Shown here: positions 24,311 through 32,039 of the stretch, one piece after another
Layout: every line of letters starts with the position of its first letter
Numbering within the stretch: the stretch's first letter is position 1
Source of the DNA: Halococcus salifodinae DSM 8989
GTDB lineage: Archaea > Halobacteriota > Halobacteria > Halobacteriales > Halococcaceae
Length of the DNA: 50,583 nucleotides
Direction: 5' to 3'
Assembly (NCBI RefSeq): GCF_000336935.1
Contig: NZ_AOME01000002.1
Location: forward strand, 75,360-125,942
The notes under the pieces: generated by a model
Told to the model about the DNA's origin: nothing
Databases searched by the model: none
Seen by the model: the letters and a program-made list of their open reading frames with translations, nothing else
Translations under genes and position numbers: made by a program

Positions 24311-25450
24311 CTACAACCCGAGTTCGCGCCCGATGACGAGGTGCTGGATCTCGCTGGTGCCCTCGCCGATCTCCATCAGCTTGGCGTCGCGGTAGAAGCG
24401 CTGGGGCGCGAAGTCGGTGGTGTAGCCGTAGCCGCCAAGAACCTGGACTGCGTCCTCGGCGATCTCGCGGGCGGCCTCGCTCGCGTCGAGTTTCGCGAGC
24501 GCGCTCTCGCGGTTGACGTCCTGTCCGGCGTCGTACTTCGTCGCGGCCTTGTGAGTCAGGAGGCGCGCGCGCTCGATCTTCCGATCCATCGCCACGATCT
24601 TGTTCCGAACCGCGTCGAACTCCGAAATGGGCTGGCCGAACTGCTCACGTTCGGTGGCGTAGGATTTCGCGGCCTCGTAGGCCCCCTGACCGAGCCCCAC
24701 CGAAAGGGCGGCGATCGAGATCCGGCCGCCGTCGAGGGTTTTTTTGGTTTGGTTCCACCCGTCGCCCTCGTTCCCAAGGAGTCGGTCCTCGGCCAGGCGA
24801 ACGTCGTCGAGCTGGATCTCGCAGGTCGGCGAGGCGTTGAGCCCCATCTTGTCCCAGATCGTGGTGACTTCGAACCCGTCGTCCGCGGGATCGACGATGA
24901 AGGTGGAGATGCCGTCGTAGCCCGCGTCGGGATCGGTGACGGCTTTGACGAGCACCGACCCGGCTTCCGAGGCGTTCGTGATGAACTGTTTGGTGCCATT
25001 CAGCACGTACTCGTCGCCCTCCTTCTCGGCGAGGGTGTCCATGTCGCTCGCGTCGCTGCCGCTGCTGGGTTCGGTCAGCGCCCAGCCACCGATGTGGTCG
25101 CCCTCGGCGAGTGGCCGAAGCCAGCGCTCTTTCTGCTCGTGCGTGCCGAACAGTTCGAGTGGTTTCGAGGCGAGGCTGACGTGGGCGGCGTAGGAGAGCC
25201 CGATCGAGCCCGAGACCCGGCCGAGTTCCTCACAGACGAGCGCGTACATCAGCTGATCGCCGCCGAGCCCACCGTACTCCTCGCTGATCGGGACGCCCAT
25301 CACGTCGAGCGCGCCGAGCTGGTCGAAGATCTCGGCGGGATAGCGGTGCTCGTCCTCGATTTCCTGGGCGATCGGCTCGATTTCGTCCTCGCAGAAGTCC
25401 CGCACCGTGTCGCACATCATCCGGTGTTCGTCGGGCACCTCGAAATCCAT
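24311..25450 (-). CDS. Acyl-CoA dehydrogenase
   Basis: The enzyme has 379 residues from ATG 25450 (MDFEVPDEHR); the open frame to 25525 is unlikely to be translated. Family signatures present are GWALTEPSSGSDASDM (FAD/substrate binding), GTKQFITNASEAG, LDGGRISIAALSVG and, near the C-terminus, VQVLGGYGYTTDFAPQRFYRDAK. IGEGTSEIQ contains the catalytic Glu of short/medium-chain enzymes. It introduces the alpha-beta double bond in fatty or branched acyl-CoA using FAD, with ETF as acceptor. It is convergent with the PQQ dehydrogenase and stands alone, so its substrate is not indicated by context. Confidence 0.93.
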   Translation of the reverse strand: MDFEVPDEHRMMCDTVRDFCEDEIEPIAQEIEDEHRYPAEIFDQLGALDVMGVPISEEYGGLGGDQLMYALVCEELGRVSGSIGLSYAAHVSLASKPLELFGTHEQKERWLRPLAEGDHIGGWALTEPSSGSDASDMDTLAEKEGDEYVLNGTKQFITNASEAGSVLVKAVTDPDAGYDGISTFIVDPADDGFEVTTIWDKMGLNASPTCEIQLDDVRLAEDRLLGNEGDGWNQTKKTLDGGRISIAALSVGLGQGAYEAAKSYATEREQFGQPISEFDAVRNKIVAMDRKIERARLLTHKAATKYDAGQDVNRESALAKLDASEAAREIAEDAVQVLGGYGYTTDFAPQRFYRDAKLMEIGEGTSEIQHLVIGRELGL

Positions 25451-25556
25451 GCGCTCCCTACGGCGGCACGAGGATAAAAACTCCCGGCAACGATTGCGAA
25501 CCTGGGCGATCGAATCCGACCCCAACGTTGATGCTCACAGCCGACGAGCGAGTGCT

Positions 25557-25712
25557 ATGTGGTTCGGCATCATTGACCATTATCTCGACAGACGGCCCCA
25601 TGCGTTCGGCCGAGAGTTCGACGAGCAGCGGGCCGCGACGACCGATCCACGGTCGGAGAGCGCCGTTTCGTCGGCCACCGAATACGCGAACGAGAGCCAG
25701 CCACTTCGCTGA
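25557..25712 (+). CDS. Small hypothetical protein coupled to the GMC oxidoreductase
   Basis: This 51-residue ORF starts at ATG 25557 (MWFGIIDHYLDRRPH) and stops 2 bp before the GMC start at 25715. About three-quarters of its third codon positions are G or C, as in neighbouring genes, and it is rich in charged residues. It has an aromatic N-terminus and no membrane segment. Tight spacing suggests translational coupling. No family is recognised. It could instead be a leader peptide; the longer in-frame ORF reaching back to 25407 has no good start. Confidence 0.4.
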   Translation: MWFGIIDHYLDRRPHAFGREFDEQRAATTDPRSESAVSSATEYANESQPLR

Positions 25713-25714
25713 CG

Positions 25715-27304
25715 ATGGCGCCCAAAACCGCCACCTACGACTACATCGTCGTCGGCGCGGGGTCGGCGGGCTGCGTGCTCGCGAACCGCCTCAGTGCGGA
25801 CGCGGAAACGTCGGTACTGCTGCTCGAAGCCGGCGAACCCAACGAGCAGCGCGAGATCGACATCCCGGCCGCCTTCCCCGAACTGTTCGAGAGTTCGGTC
25901 GACTGGGAGTTCTACACCGAGCCCCAGACCGCGATGAACGGCCGCGAACTCTACTGGCCGCGGGGCAAGACCCTCGGGGGGTCGAGTTCGATCAACGCGA
26001 TGATCTACATCCGGGGTCACCGGGCGGACTACGACTACTGGGCATCGCTGGGAAATGAGGGATGGAGCTACGACGATATGCTCCCTTACTTCGAGCGAAG
26101 CGAACACTTCGAGCCAGGCGACGCGACGCACCACGGCCAGGGTGGCCCGCTGAACGTCACCACTCCCCGATCGCCTCGATCGCTCTCGGAGACGTTCGTG
26201 GACGCTGCGGTCGAGGTCGGCAACGCCCGCAACGACGACTTCAACGGCGAACACCAGGAAGGTGTCGGGCACTACCACCTCACCCAGAAAAAGGGCGAGC
26301 GCCACAGCGCTGCCGATGGGTTCCTGAAGCCGGTTCTCGACCGCCACAACCTGACGGCACGAACCGGCGCACAGGTCACACGGATCGCGTTCGACGGCGA
26401 CCGCGCGACCGGCGTCGAGTACGAGATCGACGGCGATCGGGTTCGGGCCGACGCCCAGCGCGAGATCGTCCTCTCGGCGGGCGCGATCAACTCACCCCAA
26501 CTGCTCATGCTCTCGGGGATCGGCGACGCCGAACATCTCCGCGAACACGACATCGGGGTGCGCCACGACCTGCCCGGCGTTGGGCGCAACCTCCAGGATC
26601 ACCTGTTCGCGACCGTGGTCTACGAGGCCACGAACGCGGACACGATCGACGACGCTGCCAAGCTCCGTCATCTTCCCAAATACGCCCTACTCAAGCGCGG
26701 CCCCCTGACGTCGAACGTCGCCGAGGCCGGCGGGTTCGTCAGGACGAGCCCGGACGAGTCGGCACCCGATCTCCAGTACCATTTCGGGCCGGCGTACTTC
26801 ATGCGCCACGGATTCGACAACCCCGAGAAAGGTAGCGGATTCTCGATCGCCGCGACCCAGCTCCGCCCGGAGAGTCGTGGGCGGATCAGCCTCGACTCCG
26901 CGGACCCGTTCGACGCGCCCGCCATCGATCCACGATACCTCACCGAGCCGGCGGACATGGAAGCGCTCGTCGACGGTCTCAGGCGGGCACGCGAGATCGC
27001 CCGTGCCGACGCCTTCGAAGAGCATCGGGGTGAGGAGGTCTGGCCCGGCGAGGCCGCACGCACCGACGAGGAGCTCGAAGCGCACATCCGCGAGACCTCA
27101 CAGACGGTCTACCATCCGGTCGGCACCTGCCGGATGGGCGACGATCCGATGGCCGTCGTGGACGACCGCCTGCGGGTCCGCGGCCTCGACGGCCTCCGGG
27201 TCGTCGACGCCTCGGTCATGCCGACGATCACCGGCGGCAACACCAACGCGCCGACGATCGCCATCGCCGAACGGGCCGCCGATCTCATCGCAGCGGGCAG
27301 TTAG
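25715..27304 (+). CDS. GMC-family FAD alcohol oxidoreductase (choline dehydrogenase-like)
   Basis: The enzyme has 529 residues. The FAD Rossmann motif YIVVGAGSAGCVLANRLS is at the N-terminus, and GMC signature 1 (WPRGKTLGGSSSINAMIYIRG) is near residue 90. GMC signature 2 (GAINSPQLLMLSGIG) is near 255, and the catalytic His-Asn region is VYHPVGTCRMGDD...TNAPTIAIAERAADLI. The length and motifs match BetA-type choline or aliphatic alcohol dehydrogenases. It oxidises an alcohol to an aldehyde, passing electrons from FAD to a respiratory acceptor. Two aldehyde dehydrogenases downstream on the same strand suggest an alcohol-to-acid pathway, possibly choline to glycine betaine; the substrate is not proven. 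Confidence 0.92.
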   Translation: MAPKTATYDYIVVGAGSAGCVLANRLSADAETSVLLLEAGEPNEQREIDIPAAFPELFESSVDWEFYTEPQTAMNGRELYWPRGKTLGGSSSINAMIYIRGHRADYDYWASLGNEGWSYDDMLPYFERSEHFEPGDATHHGQGGPLNVTTPRSPRSLSETFVDAAVEVGNARNDDFNGEHQEGVGHYHLTQKKGERHSAADGFLKPVLDRHNLTARTGAQVTRIAFDGDRATGVEYEIDGDRVRADAQREIVLSAGAINSPQLLMLSGIGDAEHLREHDIGVRHDLPGVGRNLQDHLFATVVYEATNADTIDDAAKLRHLPKYALLKRGPLTSNVAEAGGFVRTSPDESAPDLQYHFGPAYFMRHGFDNPEKGSGFSIAATQLRPESRGRISLDSADPFDAPAIDPRYLTEPADMEALVDGLRRAREIARADAFEEHRGEEVWPGEAARTDEELEAHIRETSQTVYHPVGTCRMGDDPMAVVDDRLRVRGLDGLRVVDASVMPTITGGNTNAPTIAIAERAADLIAAGS

Positions 27305-27395
27305 CTCGTCGCTGGCGGTAACGGTCGTGCAGTCGGAGCCGGTACGACTGCTCGGCCGTTGCCAAGTTCCGAAGTCAAAAGACGGGGGCTCCTCT

Positions 27396-28202
27396 ATGGA
27401 ACCCGTGGCGTTCCGTCGATTCATCCGGGGTGAGGTCGATCCCGAGCGACTCGAAGCCGTCTGTGCGGCGGTCGCCGCCCGCTACGGGGCGTCGGTCGAG
27501 CGGATCGACCGCCTCGACGCCGACAACTGGCTCTCGACGCCCTGCGTCCTGAACGAGCGGTGGTTCGTGAAGGTCATCACGCCACAGAACGCCCTGGTCC
27601 ACGGGCTGCTCACCACGGGCCGGAACCTCGGTGCGTTTTCGAGCGGGACCGAGGGCTTCTTCGAGCGCTTCGCGGACCCGGTTGAGATGGCAGAGCACGA
27701 ACGCGACGCGACCCGCCGGCTGCGCGGTATCGGTGTCAACGCGCCCGAACCGCTCGAAGCGTTCGCCCACGAGGAGTTCGGCGTGCTCGTGTTCGAGTAC
27801 CTCCCCGCGTTCCGCACGCTCGACGCGCTCCCGACCGACGAGGCCCGCACGCTCGCGCCCGACGTGTTCGGCGTGCTCGCGCGGATGCACGCGGCGGAGC
27901 TCGGCCACGGCGATCTCCGGGCGGAGAACGTCCTCGTCGCCGACGGCGAGCTGTACGTCATCGACGCGACGAGCGTGCGAGGGGACGCCGCTGCCGACGT
28001 TCGATCGTACGATCTCGCCTGCGGGCTCGCGGCACTCGAACCGCTGATCGGGGCGCGGGCGGCGGTCGACGCCGCCACCGAACACTACGGCGTCGACGAC
28101 CTGCTCGCCGCTCGCGAGTTCGTCGATTTCATCAACATGCGCCCGGATCACGACTTCGACGCCGCGTTGCTCCGCGGCGAGATCGAAAAGCGCGCGGCGT
28201 AG
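27396..28202 (+). CDS. Kinase-fold phosphotransferase (RIO/APH-like)
   Basis: The protein has 268 residues from ATG 27396 (MEPVAFRRFIRG); longer upstream reading only shadows the GMC gene. The N-lobe lysine is in RWFVKVITPQ. The hinge reads VLVFEYLPAFRTL. The catalytic loop is GHGDLRAENVLV (Asp and Asn of HxDxxxxN), and the metal-binding Asp is in LYVIDATSV. This is a compact RIO/aminoglycoside-kinase-like layout with no recognisable substrate domain. It sits 91 bp after the GMC gene and 58 bp before the aldehyde dehydrogenase. It may phosphorylate a small molecule or protein; the substrate is unknown. Confidence 0.78.
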   Translation: MEPVAFRRFIRGEVDPERLEAVCAAVAARYGASVERIDRLDADNWLSTPCVLNERWFVKVITPQNALVHGLLTTGRNLGAFSSGTEGFFERFADPVEMAEHERDATRRLRGIGVNAPEPLEAFAHEEFGVLVFEYLPAFRTLDALPTDEARTLAPDVFGVLARMHAAELGHGDLRAENVLVADGELYVIDATSVRGDAAADVRSYDLACGLAALEPLIGARAAVDAATEHYGVDDLLAAREFVDFINMRPDHDFDAALLRGEIEKRAA

Positions 28203-28260
28203 CCCGGTGTGTCGTCGCCATCGGCGACAGCTATACGTGATTTCCACTCGTTCGAAGGGC

Positions 28261-29832
28261 GTGACCGAACCGATTCAGGCACGACCGACGGGAACGGAGG
28301 AGTTCGTCGAACTGCTCGAACATCTCCCGAGCGACACGACCGAGCGGGAGGCGATCACCGTCGAAGCACCCTACACCGGCGAGCCGCTCGGCTCGGTCCC
28401 GGCCCACACCGAGTCCGACGTGGAGAGGGCGACCGAGCGCGCCGCTGACGCCCAAAAATCGTGGGCCGATCGGTCGTTCGGCGAGCGGGCGGCAGTAGTG
28501 AAGCGGTATCACGATCTCGTGCTCGACCGCCAGGACGAGCTGCTCGATCTCGTCCAGCGCGAGAGCGGCAAGAGCCGGCGGGCGGCCTACGAGGAGCTCC
28601 TCGATGTCGCCATCACGAGCCGGTACTACGCCTACCACGGCGAGGATCACCTCACGTCGCGCCGACGGACGGGTGCGCTGCCGTTGCTGACGAAGACCGT
28701 CGAGCACCACCATCCTGTGGGGGTCGTCGGGATCATCGCACCGTGGAACTACCCCCTGACGCTCGCGGTCTCGGACGCGATCCCCGCGCTGCTCGCGGGC
28801 AACTCGGTGGTACTGAAACCGGCCGAGGAGACGCCGTTCACCGCGCTGCTCGCGGTCTCGCTCCTCCGTGAGGCCGGCCTTCCCGAGGACGCCCTCCAGG
28901 TCGTCACGGGGCACGGCTCCACGATCGGCCCGCCGCTGATCGAGAATTCTGATTTCCTGATGTTCACCGGCAGCACCGAAACCGGAAAGACCGTCGCCGA
29001 GCAGGCCGGCGCGAACCTCACGAAGTGCTCGATGGAGCTCGGCGGGAAGAACCCGCTCCTGGTGTTCGACGACGCCGATCTCGCCAAAACTACCGAGGGC
29101 GCGATCCGTGGCTGCTTCACCAACGCCGGACAGCTCTGCATCTCGCTCGAACGATGCTATCTTCAGTCGGGCGTCCGCGACGAGTTCGAGCGGCGGTTCG
29201 TCGCGGCCGTCGAGGACCTCGATCTCGGGACGAGCCTCGACTACGGCCCCGACGTTGGCTCGCTGGCGTCGGCCGACCAACTGGAGAAGGTGAAGTCACA
29301 CGTCGCGGACGCGCGCGAGAAGGGTGCGACCGTGCTCACCGGCGGCGAGGCGCGCCCGGACGTCGGACCGTATTTCTACGAACCGACAGTGCTCGCCGAC
29401 GTAACGCCGGACATGACGGTGGCAAGCGAGGAGACGTTCGGCCCGGTGGTGTCGCTGTACGAGTTCGAGGGTACAGAAGAAGCCATCGAGCGGGCGAACG
29501 ACTCCGATCGGGGGCTGAACGCGAGCGTCTGGACCGAGGACACGGAGCGCGGCCACGCCGTCGCGAAACGGATCGAGTGTGGAACGGTCAACATCAACGA
29601 GGCGTACGTCGCGGCGTGGGGGTCAGTCGACGCGCCGATGGGCGGGATGAAGGAATCGGGGCTCGGTCGGCGACACGGCCGCGAGGGCATCCAGAAGTAC
29701 ACCGAATCCCAGACGGTGGCCGAACAGCGCGTGGCCCCGCTCGCCGCGCCGCCCGGCGTTCCCGAGTGGCTGTACACCACGGGGATGACGGCCGCGCTGC
29801 GCGCGATGAAGCGGATTCCCGGCCTTCGGTAG
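28261..29832 (+). CDS. Aldehyde dehydrogenase, succinate-semialdehyde type
   Basis: The enzyme has 523 residues from GTG 28261 (MTEPIQARPTGTEEF); other in-frame starts to 28207 are less likely. ALDH motifs are APWNYPLTL, VLKPAEETPFTALL, the NAD-binding FTGSTETGK, the general-base Glu in MELGGKNP, the catalytic Cys in NAGQLCISLERCY and EETFGPVVSLYEF. The C-terminus extends about 25 residues beyond the usual end (WLYTTGMTAALRAMKRIP). It oxidises an aldehyde to the acid with NAD(P)+. It probably takes the product of the upstream GMC enzyme; the physiological substrate is not defined. Confidence 0.9.
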   Translation: MTEPIQARPTGTEEFVELLEHLPSDTTEREAITVEAPYTGEPLGSVPAHTESDVERATERAADAQKSWADRSFGERAAVVKRYHDLVLDRQDELLDLVQRESGKSRRAAYEELLDVAITSRYYAYHGEDHLTSRRRTGALPLLTKTVEHHHPVGVVGIIAPWNYPLTLAVSDAIPALLAGNSVVLKPAEETPFTALLAVSLLREAGLPEDALQVVTGHGSTIGPPLIENSDFLMFTGSTETGKTVAEQAGANLTKCSMELGGKNPLLVFDDADLAKTTEGAIRGCFTNAGQLCISLERCYLQSGVRDEFERRFVAAVEDLDLGTSLDYGPDVGSLASADQLEKVKSHVADAREKGATVLTGGEARPDVGPYFYEPTVLADVTPDMTVASEETFGPVVSLYEFEGTEEAIERANDSDRGLNASVWTEDTERGHAVAKRIECGTVNINEAYVAAWGSVDAPMGGMKESGLGRRHGREGIQKYTESQTVAEQRVAPLAAPPGVPEWLYTTGMTAALRAMKRIPGLR

Positions 29833-29918
29833 GGCCGAAGCGTCGTCATCGCCTCTCGGCCGTGTCCGGTGTGAACAGCGCGACGTTTTTGTACCCGGCC
29901 CGCGCAATTCTTGCCGAG

Positions 29919-31451
29919 ATGAGTCAGCAACTCAGTGAGCCGTCGGAGCACTACGTCGACGGCGAATGGACCGACGGAGAGGGAACCGAAACGTTCGAGA
30001 GCATCAACCCGGCGACGGGCGAGACGCTCGGCGAGTTCCACCGAGGCACCGATTCGGATGTCGACCGCGCGCTCGCAGCCGCCGACGAGGCCTTCGAGGA
30101 GTGGAGCGCGCTGTCGTACATCGACCGTGCGGAGTACCTCTGGGACATCTACCACGAACTCAAGGATCGTCACGAGGAGCTGGGCGAGGTCGTCACGAAG
30201 GAGTGCGGCAAGGAGATTTCCGAGGGGAAAGCGGACGTGACCGAGGCGTGGCACATGGTCGAGTGGGCTGCCGGCAACGCCCGCCATCCCCACGGCGACG
30301 TCGTGCCGTCCGAAATCCCCGGCAAGGACGCCTACATGCGACGGAGCCCTCGTGGCGTCGTGGGCTGTATCTCGCCGTGGAACTTCCCGGTCGCGATCCC
30401 CTTCTGGCACATGGCGGTCACGCTGGTCGAAGGCAACACCGTCGTCTGGAAGCCCGCCGAGCAGACCCCGTGGTGTGGCCAGGTCATCGCCGAGATGTTC
30501 GAGGACGCCGGGATTCCCGACGGCGTGTTCAACATGGTCCAGGGCTACGGCGACGCCGGCGAGGCCATCGTCGACGACGACCGCACTGATACCGTGCTGT
30601 TCACGGGCTCGGCCGAGGTCGGCCAGGAGATCGCCGGTGAGGTCGGCGGCCAGCCCGGCAAGCTCGCGGCGTGTGAGATGGGCGGCAAGAACGGGATCAT
30701 CGTCTCCAGCGAAGCCGACATGGATACTGCGGTCCACTCCGCCGTCATGTCGAGCTTCAAGACCACCGGCCAGCGGTGTGTTTCCTCCGAGCGGCTGATG
30801 ATCCACGAGGATCGCTACGACGAGTTCAAGGAGCGCTTCGTCGACGTCGCCGAGGACGTCGCTGTCGGCGACCCTCTCGAAGAGGACACGTTCATGGGGC
30901 CGCTGATCGAGCCCGATCACCGAGAGAAGGTCACCGGCTACAACGACCTCGCACGCGACGAGGACGTCAACGTGCTCGTCGACCGCGCGGATCTCGACGA
31001 CGACGAAATTCCCGACGGTCACGAGGACGGCAACTGGATCGGGCCGTTCGTCTACGAGGCCGATCCCGAAGACGACCTTCGCGTGACTCACGAGGAGGTC
31101 TTCGGTCCCCACGTCGCTCTCCTGAAGTACTCCGGTGACATCGAGGACGCCGTCGAGCTTCACAATGACACCGAGTACGGCCTCGCGGGAGCGATCATCT
31201 CCGAGGACTACCGCGAGATCAACTACTTCCGCGACAACGCCGAGATCGGGCTCGCCTACGGCAACCTCCCCTGCATCGGCGCGGAGGTTCACCTCCCGTT
31301 CGGTGGGGTGAAGAAGTCGGGCAACGGCTACCCCAGCGCGCGTGAGGTCATCGAGGCCGTCACCGAGCGCACCGCGTGGACGCTCAACAACTCTGAGGGG
31401 ATCGAGATGGCACAGGGACTGTCGGCCGACATCACGACCGACGAGGACTGA
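29919..31451 (+). CDS. Aldehyde dehydrogenase (piperideine/semialdehyde-type)
   Basis: The enzyme has 510 residues from ATG 29919 (MSQQLSEPSEHYVDG), with an AT-rich CGACGTTTTTGTACC element about 30 bp upstream; the longer frame to 29025 is a shadow of the previous gene. Motifs are SPWNFPVAIPFWHM, VVWKPAEQTPWCG, LFTGSAEVGQ, CEMGGKNG, the catalytic Cys in TTGQRCVSSERL and EEVFGPHVALL. TTGQRC with MGGKN recalls ALDH7-like and semialdehyde dehydrogenases. An acidic insert (DRADLDDDEIPDGHEDGN) lies in the catalytic half. It has its own promoter and so may not be cotranscribed with the first ALDH. Confidence 0.9.
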   Translation: MSQQLSEPSEHYVDGEWTDGEGTETFESINPATGETLGEFHRGTDSDVDRALAAADEAFEEWSALSYIDRAEYLWDIYHELKDRHEELGEVVTKECGKEISEGKADVTEAWHMVEWAAGNARHPHGDVVPSEIPGKDAYMRRSPRGVVGCISPWNFPVAIPFWHMAVTLVEGNTVVWKPAEQTPWCGQVIAEMFEDAGIPDGVFNMVQGYGDAGEAIVDDDRTDTVLFTGSAEVGQEIAGEVGGQPGKLAACEMGGKNGIIVSSEADMDTAVHSAVMSSFKTTGQRCVSSERLMIHEDRYDEFKERFVDVAEDVAVGDPLEEDTFMGPLIEPDHREKVTGYNDLARDEDVNVLVDRADLDDDEIPDGHEDGNWIGPFVYEADPEDDLRVTHEEVFGPHVALLKYSGDIEDAVELHNDTEYGLAGAIISEDYREINYFRDNAEIGLAYGNLPCIGAEVHLPFGGVKKSGNGYPSAREVIEAVTERTAWTLNNSEGIEMAQGLSADITTDED

Positions 31452-31529
31452 GCGGCGGAGCGACGACCACACTCGGTTTTGTGGCACGTGGCTCAGTTGA
31501 ACCCGTAAAGTGCGCCATTTTGATATTTT

Positions 31530-31547
31530 CCACGGCTAAAGCCGTGG
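31530..31547 (-). repeat. Hairpin typical of an IS200/IS605 right end
   Basis: CCACGGCT-AA-AGCCGTGG is a perfect 8-bp stem with a 2-base loop. On the minus strand it reads GATTCCCACGGCTTTAGCC, the 'GATTCC...GGCTTTAGCC' style of stem I associate with the 3' ends of haloarchaeal IS200/IS605 (TnpB) elements. It may also terminate the aldehyde dehydrogenase transcript, which ends 78 bp upstream. Confidence 0.5.
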
Positions 31548-31643
31548 GAATCCACGGTAGGATATCACGGTTCGCAACCCACCATCGGCAGACGGCCACG
31601 CGTTACCGTGGCCTCGAAGTCGGACATCGAACGCGAAGGGACG

Positions 31644-31697
31644 TTACCCGTCCACCGTCGCAGTGCCGTGACGGGGAGAGCCGGAGTCCACTGACAT
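31644..31697 (-). pseudogene. Possible TnpB C-terminal remnant (IS200/IS605 family)
   Basis: An 18-codon minus-strand frame reads MSVDSGSPRHGTATVDG and stop. The VxxGSP phrase followed by a short variable tail resembles the extreme C-terminus of haloarchaeal TnpB proteins. The IS-type hairpin lies about 100 bp further downstream, in the expected order. No other TnpB sequence (zinc ribbon, RuvC motifs) is present upstream, where the 112-residue membrane protein gene sits. The match is short, so this is tentative. Confidence 0.35.
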
Positions 31698-31700
31698 CAC

Positions 31701-32039
31701 CTACTCTGATCGATCGAACTTTTGCAGATCATCAACTGCTGCGTCCGACCAATCGTAGAACGGCTCCTCGATATCGCGGAGCGTCTCGACGCACTCGTTG
31801 TACCGGCGACGAGCCTCGGGTTCGTACGTGTCATCGGGGTGGGCCTGAATCCACTCGTGGAGTTCCCCGAGTGCTTGCGGCGAGTAGGTATCGATCTTCC
31901 CCTGTTCGGTGAGGAGTTCGAGTTTCTGACCTTCGTCCCGAAGCGTGCGAACCAACGCCCACACGGCCGGCACCCATAGGACCGAAATCGAACCGATCAT
32001 GACGACCCAAGCGGCCGTACTGAGCGCCATTTCAGTCAC
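31701..32039 (-). CDS. Small membrane protein coupled to the NSS transporter
   Basis: This 112-residue protein has one N-terminal transmembrane helix (STAAWVVMIGSISVLWVPAVWALV) followed by an ~80-residue charged, helical cytoplasmic part (RDEGQKLELLTEQGKID...HEWIQAHPDDTYEPEARRRYNECVETLRDIEEPFYDW). Its start overlaps the end of the transporter gene by 8 bp, so the two are cotranslated. Some NSS transporters (for example MetPS of Corynebacterium) need a small membrane subunit. By analogy this may be an accessory or regulatory subunit. No domain is recognised. Confidence 0.75.
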   Translation of the reverse strand: MTEMALSTAAWVVMIGSISVLWVPAVWALVRTLRDEGQKLELLTEQGKIDTYSPQALGELHEWIQAHPDDTYEPEARRRYNECVETLRDIEEPFYDWSDAAVDDLQKFDRSE

